This document shows positions 1 to 5,729 of a stretch of DNA of 7,640 nucleotides, in pieces; the stretch's first letter is position 1; each line of letters opens with the position of its first letter. Origin of the DNA: an uncultured bacterium. Lineage in GTDB: Bacteria > Pseudomonadota > Gammaproteobacteria > Burkholderiales > Burkholderiaceae_E. The notes beneath the pieces were generated by a model. That model saw only the letters and a list, made by a program, of their open reading frames with translations. It was not told where the DNA came from and made no database searches. The position numbers and the translations under genes were made by a program. The stretch spans positions 1-7,640 of the forward strand of contig CAIPGD010000340.1 in NCBI GenBank assembly GCA_903864485.1. The letters are read 5' to 3'.

Positions 1-83
1 CCCTTAACCGACGCCTGGTGAACCCAACGCGTGCCGATCCAATCGCGTGCCTCGGCCACGATATCCATCGCTTGCACGGTCAT
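1..83 (-). CDS. NlpC/P60-family phage tail-tip peptidase, 5' fragment (continues past the left edge)
   Basis: Only the first 27 codons are in the window. The ATG (83-81) shares one base with the TGA of the DUF2163 gene (85-83), a TGATG junction typical of coupled phage genes. The reading starts MTVQAMDIVAEARDWIGT and continues RWVHQASVKG. A Trp-Ile-Gly-Thr, aromatic, His-Gln-Ala-Ser-x-Lys-Gly run is the N-terminal signature of the phage NlpC/P60 peptidases that follow DUF2163 genes, such as RcGTA g14. In that family the catalytic Cys comes just after this Gly and is therefore outside the window. The inferred role is local peptidoglycan cleavage from the tail tip during DNA entry. Family call rests on this motif plus gene order; catalytic residues cannot be checked here. 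Confidence 0.82.
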   Translation of the reverse strand, partial: MTVQAMDIVAEARDWIGTRWVHQASVK

Positions 84-925
84 CAGACGACGCCGCCGGC
101 TTTCCAGATCGAGACGCCGGGCACATGCGGGAAGCCGCGGAAGTTCACGCCGTTGGCGAACTTCGCAACGCAATCCTCCGCGAATCGCTTGGTGCAGCCG
201 GCTATGACCAAATAAGTGTCGCCAGCCGAGACGGTGTAGGGCATCGCGAGCGCGAGCGTAAAGACGCCGACGCTATAAGTTTGAACTTCCATCGAGAGCC
301 CGATATTCGGCCCGCTCGTGAATGTGATCTTGCCGCCGGTGAAGTAGTCATTCGCTTGCGTGCGTCCCGAGTCCGAGACGACTCGGTTGCCGGTTGAACT
401 CGTGACCGTGCCGGTGAACGTGAACGGACCAAGCGCGTTGGTGCATCGCGCATCGCCCAGGTCGGCCGTGCAATTCTGAGTCGTGAGTCGGCCGATCACG
501 CGCGAGTAGGCCTGCATCAGGCCGCGTAATTCCGCGGTAAAAGTCTGACGCCCAGTCTTGACCTGGCCGAGCGTGCCCGAACGGATGAGGTTGCGCCCCA
601 TCGAGGTGTCGAGATAGTTGATCTCGAGGAGCTCGATCGCGGCGTAATCCCAGAGCCCCGCTTGAATGTCTGCGTCGGTAATAAACGATGCGCTCAAATA
701 CCCATCAAGCTCGAGGTTATCGGGGTTGAGCTCGTTGCTGGAATCGACGTTGCTCGCCTTGTAGCTGCTGGCCGCCTGGTAGGTGCGCCCGCTAAAAACG
801 ATGTCGGTATCCAGACTCGTCGCCGCATAGACGGTGCCGTTAGTCAGCGTCGCTTTCCAGCAGGTGGCCAATGTCGTTGTGCCCCCGGCCATGTGGGCCT
901 TAAGCGCAGCCGATAGCCCCTTCAC
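83..925 (-). CDS. DUF2163 / BR0599-type phage tail hub protein
   Basis: A 280-residue protein with the full DUF2163 (N-terminal) plus phage BR0599 C-terminal layout, equivalent in position to RcGTA g13. Diagnostic features are the N-terminal region rich in short beta segments (AATSLDTDIVFSGRTY) and the C-terminal Cys-x7-Cys block with Lys-Phe-x-Asn-Gly and GFPHVPG (about residues 244-270). Four Cys form two pairs, C152/C161 and C244/C252. Such pairs are conserved in this family and in lambda gpL-like tip proteins that bind an iron-sulfur cluster, so a metal or Fe-S site is plausible but inferred. Start is GTG at 925-923, inside a 4-base GTGA overlap with the DUF2460 stop. The local Shine-Dalgarno is weak, suggesting coupled translation. 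Expected role: baseplate hub joining tail tube to fibre or peptidase. No truncation seen. Confidence 0.94.
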   Translation of the reverse strand: MKGLSAALKAHMAGGTTTLATCWKATLTNGTVYAATSLDTDIVFSGRTYQAASSYKASNVDSSNELNPDNLELDGYLSASFITDADIQAGLWDYAAIELLEINYLDTSMGRNLIRSGTLGQVKTGRQTFTAELRGLMQAYSRVIGRLTTQNCTADLGDARCTNALGPFTFTGTVTSSTGNRVVSDSGRTQANDYFTGGKITFTSGPNIGLSMEVQTYSVGVFTLALAMPYTVSAGDTYLVIAGCTKRFAEDCVAKFANGVNFRGFPHVPGVSIWKAGGVV

Positions 926-1542
926 TCGCGGATTTCTTTCAGGACGACCGAGGGACCATCGATCAATCGATCCGACACGTTTCCTGAGCGCACGAGGTCC
1001 CAGTCAATTGAGTCTTCTTGAAAATGCACAGGCACGTAGAACGATCCGACCCAAGCGAGGTTCGCTGCCGTAGGGGCCGCTGGGATCGTAATCACCCCGG
1101 TCGCCACGTTAAGCGTATAGCTCGCGACCGTGACCCCTGAATTGGTGATCGCAAAACCGGCCGCAATCGGCCTTGTGATCTTGCGGTTTTTGAATCGCCC
1201 TGATGGCGTGTGCAGGTAGCGTTTGTATAGCTGAAAGGTCGTCGACGTGAGCCCGGTGCATACGCCGTCGCTGGTGCTTGAATCATGCGGATCGAGCAGC
1301 AAGAACCCGTAAGCACCGCCCTCGGTGACTTCGTGAATCGTTTCCACCGACTGCCAGGTCGAGAGCGACATTGGTACGACCCCAAGCGTGTACTCCCGAA
1401 GCGTCTGGGTCCAGACGACGTTCACCGACTCGAACCCGTTATCTGTCGTCACCCGCGAATTGACGCGTTGATTCTTGCCTTTGATGCCGACACCCAGGAT
1501 TGAGGTCGAAAGCACGACGTCGCCGTAGACGGTGATTGCCAT
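922..1542 (-). CDS. DUF2460 (TIGR02217-like) distal tail protein
   Basis: A 206-residue protein. Near the N-terminus the pattern SRVTTDNGFESVNVVWTQ, then REYTLG, followed around residue 70-85 by a Gly-Gly-x-x-Gly-Phe-x-x-x-Asp-Pro-His-Asp run, is the DUF2460 signature. The C-terminus contains a beta-rich stretch and the common ending FYVPVHF..D.ID (about 168-180). In RcGTA the equivalent gene (g12) encodes the distal tail protein, which caps the tube and attaches the hub; that role is assigned by family and position. The ATG start (1542-1540) is 29 bases after the tape measure stop. No strong Shine-Dalgarno is visible (only AAAGA immediately before the ATG), but the N-terminus fits the family length, so the start is kept. 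Its stop overlaps the downstream DUF2163 start by 4 bases. Confidence 0.94.
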   Translation of the reverse strand: MAITVYGDVVLSTSILGVGIKGKNQRVNSRVTTDNGFESVNVVWTQTLREYTLGVVPMSLSTWQSVETIHEVTEGGAYGFLLLDPHDSSTSDGVCTGLTSTTFQLYKRYLHTPSGRFKNRKITRPIAAGFAITNSGVTVASYTLNVATGVITIPAAPTAANLAWVGSFYVPVHFQEDSIDWDLVRSGNVSDRLIDGPSVVLKEIRE

Positions 1543-1571
1543 GTCTTTGAGGGTTTATGGCGTTTGACGGT

Positions 1572-4199
1572 TCAGCCGTTTCGCCGATTGGCCATCTGAA
1601 TCTGGCGCCCAGCCATCGAGCCCCACTGCAGCGCCGTCTCGCGCGAGGCCCCTGCGGGCGCTGTGACGCTAACGTTCAAGATCTGCATCGAGCCCTGATC
1701 GGCCGGCGCCGGACTAGAGTCCGTTGCGTCGCGTCCCATCGTGAGGTACTCACGCCCAGCAGACCCGAGCTTGTTCGGAACCACGGTGCCGCTGCGATCC
1801 CCCATCATCAGGTAATGCTTGCCACTCACATCAAGAATCTCGGGCCGGTTGAGTTCATTGATCCGGTAAAGGCCGCCCGCAGACACTGGCCCCCCAGAAG
1901 CGCGCCCAGGAATCGGTGGCCCAATATTTGGATTAGCGGTGCCTGTCAGGGCAGCGAATCCAGTGGTCACCAGGCCACCCAAAAACCCACCAATCCCACC
2001 ACCAACGCCACCGCCTCCAGCAGAGCCCACTCCGCCCGCCATCGCGCCCGACAGCCCAAGCATCGAAGCGAGCGGCCCTGTGATCGACTGCCTGACGATC
2101 ATTCGGGTGATATCCGCAACGACCGAATCCGCAAGCGAACTGAACGCTTTCTTGAGCCCCCGAATGCTGAAGTCGCCCTTGGTGACCAGGCCCACGAGCG
2201 CGTCCTCCGCGCCCTTAAATGCGTTCGTCAGCGCACTCTCGATCTGGGCTGCGGCATTACCGGCATCTTCTGCGTACTTGCGAATGGCCTCGGCTGCTCC
2301 GAAGGACGCATTGCGCTGCTTCAAATACGAGGACTCGATCAGATCGTTCGATACCAAGACCTGCCGCGCGGCTTGCGCTTGAGCAGCAGCGATTTCGGCA
2401 CTGGCCGTTGGATCGAGCTTTTTTAACCGGTAGATCCGCTCCTCAAGATCGAGTTGGATGCGCCGTGCTGAACTCAGCTTTTCAACTTCGAGGGTGTCGC
2501 GCCCAAGAAGTTCAATCTGAAACTGTGCCGATGCATTGGCGATTTCATCGGTGCGCGCGTGCTGGGTTGTCTCAAGGTCAAACTTGCGGCGGACCTCCAG
2601 TAAGCGAAGCTGGGACTGAACGAGCTGCGCGTTTGCCTCGATCTCATCGTTCGCCTTCTTAAAGACCGTCTCGGAGCGCCGATTAATCGCCTCCTGCTTT
2701 TGCGTCTCCAGCACCCGCAGTTCGTTCTGCATTTTGCTGACCTTCGGGTCAGAGCTCGACTGCGGGTCACCATCAAGCGACAACGTTTTGCCGGCCAGCT
2801 TTCGCTGCCTGGCCTCGGTATCGGCGACAAACCGATCAAGCGCGACGAGCTCTTTGTCGTAGCCCATCTGGGTCTGAACCAGACTGTCCTTGAGCACCAT
2901 TTGGCGCTTGTCTTCAGAGTCGCGCAGCGTCAGAAATTCAAGCCCCCGGTAGAAGTCCAACATCTGCTGGCGCGCTTGCAGTGCGGTCTTCTCCCGGGCG
3001 ATCAGGTCGTCTTGCTCCTTGATCTGACCCTCAAGAACCTTTTTGGCCGAGTTATCGGATTGGATACCGACGCCCGATAACTGATTGGCATTACCAATTC
3101 TTGAAACATTGATGCGTGGGCGAGGCGCAGCAGGCGCCGCTGCAGTTGCGGCCTTCTGGTCAGCCAAATTCTTTTCTAAGCGCTGGCTAAAGAGCGGACG
3201 CTTATCGATATCACCCAGGTCTGCATTGAGCTTCGCAATGACCTTGCGCACCCCCTCAAAATCACCCACCAGTGCGCGGCCCCCCGTATCGGCACCGGCT
3301 GCCAGTAAGAGCCAAAGCGCCTCGACCTCACGCCCGAGGAACTGGAATCCATCGACCACTCGGGCCACACCGAGAATAGTGGCTTCAGCCCAAGAGGCGA
3401 TGCTGCCGTCCTTGGCAAGGCTATTCACCGTGCCCCTTAGACCGTCGACTTCGCTATTGGCGTCCAGTAAGGTTTTGACGAATACGTTCATCGACGGGAC
3501 GAGCTCAAGGCCGATTTTCTTGAACAGCGCATCGGTCGAGGCTTTGAGGCGGACCTGGTTCTTATCCAGTTCATCGGCCATCTGGGCCTGCTCAGATGTG
3601 ACCCGAACCTGATAGTTCCCGACCTCCGCCAGGTCGTTCAGCACAGGCAGCAGATTCGCCCCTGCCTTTCCCAATAGAGTCTGAGCGAGCACGGTCTTTT
3701 CAGCGCCATCGGCATAGAGCGCCAAGCGATCGGCCAGAAGCCTGAAGACCTCATCTGGGGCGAGTCCCTTCAGCGCGTTGACCGAAATCCCAATCGCCTT
3801 GAAGGCCTCTGAGGTCTTTTCGCCACCGTTTTGAGCGTCAACAGTCGCCTTGTTGAGCTTCTGAAGTCCTCCGGCCAGGTCCTCAACCGAAGTACCCGAG
3901 AGTTGAGCAGCGCCTGCCAGGGCGGAAAGACCTTCGACCGCAGCCCCGGTTGCCTCGGAGAGGTCAGCCAGTTGAGCGGCGGATTCAATCGCGCCCGCAA
4001 ACTTATCGCGAATCGCTTCAAATCCAAGGCTTGCGCCCAAGCCCACCCCAATGCCAACAAAACTGCTTTTGAGAAAGCCAACGGCACGGCCAATTTCATT
4101 TAATCGGGTTTGGGCAATCCGGGCGGCCTTCCCCATGTCGGATTCGAATCGGGCGATGTTGGCCGAAAGTTCCACCACAACGGATCCAAGCGTTGACAT
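1572..4199 (-). CDS. Phage tail tape measure protein, lambda type
   Basis: An 875-residue tape measure protein. The N-terminal part (LSANIARFESDM, residues about 11-22) is the usual helical start. A hydrophobic Gly-rich segment at about 42-62 is a candidate membrane-active stretch. Long charged helical, coiled-coil-like sequence covers about 380-620. Residues about 624-714 match the lambda tape-measure C-terminal domain (AIRKYAEDAGNAAAQIESAL, then FSIRGLKKAFSSLADSVV). A Gly-rich linker (about 715-755) and the common ASGGPVSAGGLYRINE block follow. It sets tail length during tube assembly and is ejected with DNA. At the usual 0.15 nm per residue of helix it would specify a tail of roughly 130 nm, which is only an estimate. 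ATG at 4199 is chosen over an adjacent TTG (4202) because AAGGA at 4209-4205 is 5 bases before ATG but too close to TTG. In lambda this gene directly follows T; here a forward-strand cassette separates them. Confidence 0.97.
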   Translation of the reverse strand: MSTLGSVVVELSANIARFESDMGKAARIAQTRLNEIGRAVGFLKSSFVGIGVGLGASLGFEAIRDKFAGAIESAAQLADLSEATGAAVEGLSALAGAAQLSGTSVEDLAGGLQKLNKATVDAQNGGEKTSEAFKAIGISVNALKGLAPDEVFRLLADRLALYADGAEKTVLAQTLLGKAGANLLPVLNDLAEVGNYQVRVTSEQAQMADELDKNQVRLKASTDALFKKIGLELVPSMNVFVKTLLDANSEVDGLRGTVNSLAKDGSIASWAEATILGVARVVDGFQFLGREVEALWLLLAAGADTGGRALVGDFEGVRKVIAKLNADLGDIDKRPLFSQRLEKNLADQKAATAAAPAAPRPRINVSRIGNANQLSGVGIQSDNSAKKVLEGQIKEQDDLIAREKTALQARQQMLDFYRGLEFLTLRDSEDKRQMVLKDSLVQTQMGYDKELVALDRFVADTEARQRKLAGKTLSLDGDPQSSSDPKVSKMQNELRVLETQKQEAINRRSETVFKKANDEIEANAQLVQSQLRLLEVRRKFDLETTQHARTDEIANASAQFQIELLGRDTLEVEKLSSARRIQLDLEERIYRLKKLDPTASAEIAAAQAQAARQVLVSNDLIESSYLKQRNASFGAAEAIRKYAEDAGNAAAQIESALTNAFKGAEDALVGLVTKGDFSIRGLKKAFSSLADSVVADITRMIVRQSITGPLASMLGLSGAMAGGVGSAGGGGVGGGIGGFLGGLVTTGFAALTGTANPNIGPPIPGRASGGPVSAGGLYRINELNRPEILDVSGKHYLMMGDRSGTVVPNKLGSAGREYLTMGRDATDSSPAPADQGSMQILNVSVTAPAGASRETALQWGSMAGRQIQMANRRNG

Positions 4200-4204
4200 C
4201 AAAG

Positions 4205-4209
4205 TCCTT
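4205..4209 (-). promoter_or_regulatory. Shine-Dalgarno of the tape measure gene
   Basis: AAGGA on the minus strand with a 5-base spacer to the ATG at 4199-4197. It decides the start: the in-frame TTG at 4202-4200 lies only 2 bases from it, so the ATG is the better choice. Confidence 0.75.
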
Positions 4210-4347
4210 GAAATTGGCGGGTCAGAAGCCCGAGACTGGTTGGGTTTCAGGCCGTCGGAATCACTGCAAGACCTGGTCAGTTTTCAACCGAAAATCTGGC
4301 GGCTGGTGTAGATTCGAAAGCCCAGCCGGACCCTATCGCTCGCCACC

Positions 4348-4593
4348 ATGATTCCAATTAACGACAGCTTTTCGCTCGATCGACTGGTGCTGAAATCCCA
4401 CCAGTCAAAGCAGCTCATTCGATCGAGTCGGGATGAGCAACTCATCCAATCCGCGATCCTGGGCGAGCGAATCGGCCGATATTCCATCCAGGCGGGGTCG
4501 CGTTCCTGGAATCGGGCAGTTGCCATCGGGGCTGGCATCGCGGCATTTGTCGGCGCCCTGCTGGGCCTCGGGTTCAAAGTGCTTCGGGGCTAG
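4348..4593 (+). CDS. Small single-TM hypothetical protein (moron candidate)
   Basis: An 81-residue forward-strand reading frame opposite to every tail gene. I do not recognise the family. Residues 1-55 are polar and charged (LKSHQSKQLIRSSRDEQL); residues about 56-78 form a Gly/Ala-rich hydrophobic segment (AVAIGAGIAAFVGALLGLGF), followed by a short basic end (KVLRG). This looks like a C-terminally anchored or single-pass inner-membrane protein. ATG 4348 is the first possible start, since an in-frame TAG lies at 4309-4311. No good Shine-Dalgarno precedes it, which lowers confidence. Its stop is 35 bases before the VOC gene on the same strand, suggesting a two-gene unit. Small membrane proteins of this kind in prophage tail operons sometimes act in superinfection exclusion; nothing in the sequence proves that here. 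The opposite-strand frame over this stretch looks like a shadow. Confidence 0.5.
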   Translation: MIPINDSFSLDRLVLKSHQSKQLIRSSRDEQLIQSAILGERIGRYSIQAGSRSWNRAVAIGAGIAAFVGALLGLGFKVLRG

Positions 4594-4615
4594 ATGCTCT
4601 AGATTTCCCAATCAA

Positions 4616-4621
4616 AAGAGG
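4616..4621 (+). promoter_or_regulatory. Shine-Dalgarno of the VOC gene
   Basis: AAGAGG on the plus strand, 7 bases before the ATG at 4629. It is a good ribosome binding site and supports real translation of this forward-strand gene inside a minus-strand operon. Confidence 0.7.
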
Positions 4622-4628
4622 CACTCAA

Positions 4629-5006
4629 ATGGACGCGCTAAAAAACCCGGTTGGCTGGTTCGAGATCCATGTGGCCGATCTGGATCGAGCCAAGAAGTTC
4701 TACGAGGCGGTCTTTCAACAGAGCTTTTCACCACTGCCAACTGGGGACCTGCAGGGACTCATGTTCCAAGGTGACGCAACGCAGTATGGTTGCAACGGCG
4801 CGCTCATACTTCACCCCATGAAACAACCCAGCACCGAGGGTGCCCTGGTTTATTTCTCCTGCGAGGACTGTGAAGTCCAGGCCACCTTAGCCACCCAACA
4901 CGGGGGGCGAGTCTTTAAGCCCAAATTCAGTATCGGGCCCAATGGTTTCATCGCCATCATCGGTGATAGCGAAGGCAACGCGATCGGTCTGCACTCGAAT
5001 CACTGA
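4629..5006 (+). CDS. VOC (glyoxalase/bleomycin-resistance fold) superfamily protein
   Basis: A 125-residue single-domain VOC protein. It has two beta-alpha-beta-beta-beta halves: the first begins VGWFEIHVADLDRAKKFYEA (residues 8-27), the second begins at LVYFSCEDCEV (73-83) and ends with GDSEGNAIGLHS (112-123). The combination of VYFSCEDC with a terminal D-x-E-G-N-x-x-G-L-H is that of a widespread proteobacterial VOC subgroup with no firmly known reaction. By hand alignment to glyoxalase I, the first metal-ligand His position is occupied by Trp10 and the last Glu ligand position by Gly120, so classic metal-dependent glyoxalase activity is doubtful. Length is normal and the frame intact. It lies on the strand opposite the tail genes, preceded by a small membrane-protein frame, and its stop overlaps the T stop by 7 bases, so it reads as an accessory (moron) gene rather than a tail component. 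Confidence 0.93.
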   Translation: MDALKNPVGWFEIHVADLDRAKKFYEAVFQQSFSPLPTGDLQGLMFQGDATQYGCNGALILHPMKQPSTEGALVYFSCEDCEVQATLATQHGGRVFKPKFSIGPNGFIAIIGDSEGNAIGLHSNH

Positions 5007-5317
5007 GTAACTCCCCCGCCGCCCTGGTGCGCTGACAAGAGTTGCCTGATCAGATTTGCCTGACCCTCAGGGTCATCAACAAACATCCCTCGATCCGGCT
5101 TGGCTGACCGGTGGCTCTCGTGCCACGGAATGAAATCCTCTGGCAAAAAAGGCGCCCGGCGTCGCTTGTGATCACGGTTCACATTCGCTAACGCAGCCAC
5201 TGCGATCCCATGCCGATAATCAGCCACCGATTCACCGAAGGGTTCCAGCGTTGAGTAAGCCATCCACTCCGTGAGTTCCGCGCTGTCGATTTGCGCGAGC
5301 AGTTGGCGCACGGTCAT
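5000..5317 (-). CDS. Tail assembly chaperone T (DUF4035-like), expressed as -1 frameshift extension of G
   Basis: A 105-residue frame from ATG 5317, with motifs of the lambda gpT/DUF4035 family: ELTEWMAYSTLEPFGE (about 14-29), then R-x-G-I-A, and a late EDFIPW (about 60-65). The ATG has no Shine-Dalgarno. The frame is open for 18 more codons upstream, ending exactly at the slippery heptamer at the end of G, and that extension (RRFAFRLALALG) matches the usual start of the family's T domain. It is therefore probably made mainly as a G-T fusion of about 242 residues (119 + 18 + 105), with ATG 5317 being an internal Met. In lambda, gpG and gpGT coat the tape measure and recruit tube subunits, and are absent from the finished tail. 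The stop overlaps the end of the convergent VOC gene. Confidence 0.87.
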   Translation of the reverse strand: MTVRQLLAQIDSAELTEWMAYSTLEPFGESVADYRHGIAVAALANVNRDHKRRRAPFLPEDFIPWHESHRSAKPDRGMFVDDPEGQANLIRQLLSAHQGGGGVTQ

Positions 5318-5335
5318 GCCTAGAGCCAGCGCCAG

Positions 5336-5377
5336 GCGAAAGGCAAACCTTCGCTCGGGCCGGCCAACTAGTTTTTT
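5336..5377 (-). other. Programmed -1 ribosomal frameshift site (slippery heptamer plus hairpin)
   Basis: Reading the minus strand, G ends GCC GCA AAA AAC TAG. The heptamer A-AAA-AAC (5377-5371) fits the X-XXY-YYZ rule in the correct zero frame, with the stop codon as the next codon. After a one-base backward slip the frame reads CTA GTT GGC CGG and continues without a stop for 18 codons into the T ATG at 5317. A candidate stimulatory hairpin begins 16 bases later: GCGAAGG (5354-5348) pairs with CCTTTCGC (5343-5336) across a TTTG loop with one bulge. The palindrome GGCCGGCC (5365-5358) lies in the spacer. Phage G/GT frameshifting is well established in this gene pair; frameshift efficiency cannot be read from sequence. 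Confidence 0.88.
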
Positions 5378-5727
5378 GCGGCAGTCTCCACCGCTTGAGC
5401 ACCGAGCCCATTAATCGACTGCGCGACCAAAAAAACCCGATCGAGCGCTAGGGCCGACTTTGCCGCCAAACGCGCTAAATCATCGGCCGAAAACAGCAGG
5501 TTTCCCGCGTCATCGACCACGGTCAGTGCCACCAATTTGGTTCGAAAGTTCGTAAGATTCTGCTCTCGCGTGCCATCGGGTCTGACACTCACCATGCTGT
5601 TCTCAAACGCATCCCGGTCGGCGCCGGTCATGGTGCGAACAAGAACCGCTCCGCCCCACTCGGGGACCTCAGCCAACTGCGAGCGAAGATCACTCGCTTC
5701 CAGAATCTGATCTCTTGATAGCGTCAT
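5368..5727 (-). CDS. Tail assembly chaperone G (gp13/gpG-like)
   Basis: A 119-residue protein between the tail tube and T/tape measure genes, the fixed position of phage tail assembly chaperones. The sequence is mostly helical with a mid-section EWGGAVLVRTMTGADRDAFE (about 22-41), a pattern common in TAC proteins, and a helical end (LALDRVFLVAQSINGLGAQA). ATG 5727 is preferred to an in-frame TTG (5733) because AGGG (5739-5736) sits 8 bases before the ATG. TTG would overlap the tube stop by 4 bases and remains possible. Its last two sense codons form the slippery site that gives the longer G-T protein. Expected to bind the tape measure and prevent its aggregation before tube assembly; this is by analogy with lambda. 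Confidence 0.84.
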   Translation of the reverse strand: MTLSRDQILEASDLRSQLAEVPEWGGAVLVRTMTGADRDAFENSMVSVRPDGTREQNLTNFRTKLVALTVVDDAGNLLFSADDLARLAAKSALALDRVFLVAQSINGLGAQAVETAAKN

Positions 5728-5729
5728 GA

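Noticed and set aside
1557..2426. A 289-codon plus-strand open frame opposite the tape measure 3' half
   Set aside because: It is rich in Arg, Pro and His with no domain pattern and lies wholly opposite the Gly-rich and helical C-terminus of the tape measure gene; it is a GC-driven shadow.
3085..3612. A 175-codon plus-strand open frame opposite the tape measure N-terminal half
   Set aside because: Ser/Arg/Ala-rich low-information sequence antisense to well-supported coding; no ribosome binding site or family pattern.
4284..4577. A 97-codon minus-strand frame in the gap between T and the tape measure
   Set aside because: It would fit the operon strand, but its composition (Arg, Ser, Met, Pro with no hydrophobic core pattern) is shadow-like, whereas the plus-strand frame over the same bases has a clean membrane segment.
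5007..5090. A terminator for the forward VOC unit
   Set aside because: The palindrome at 5061-5075 has only a one-base centre and no T-run follows it on the plus strand.
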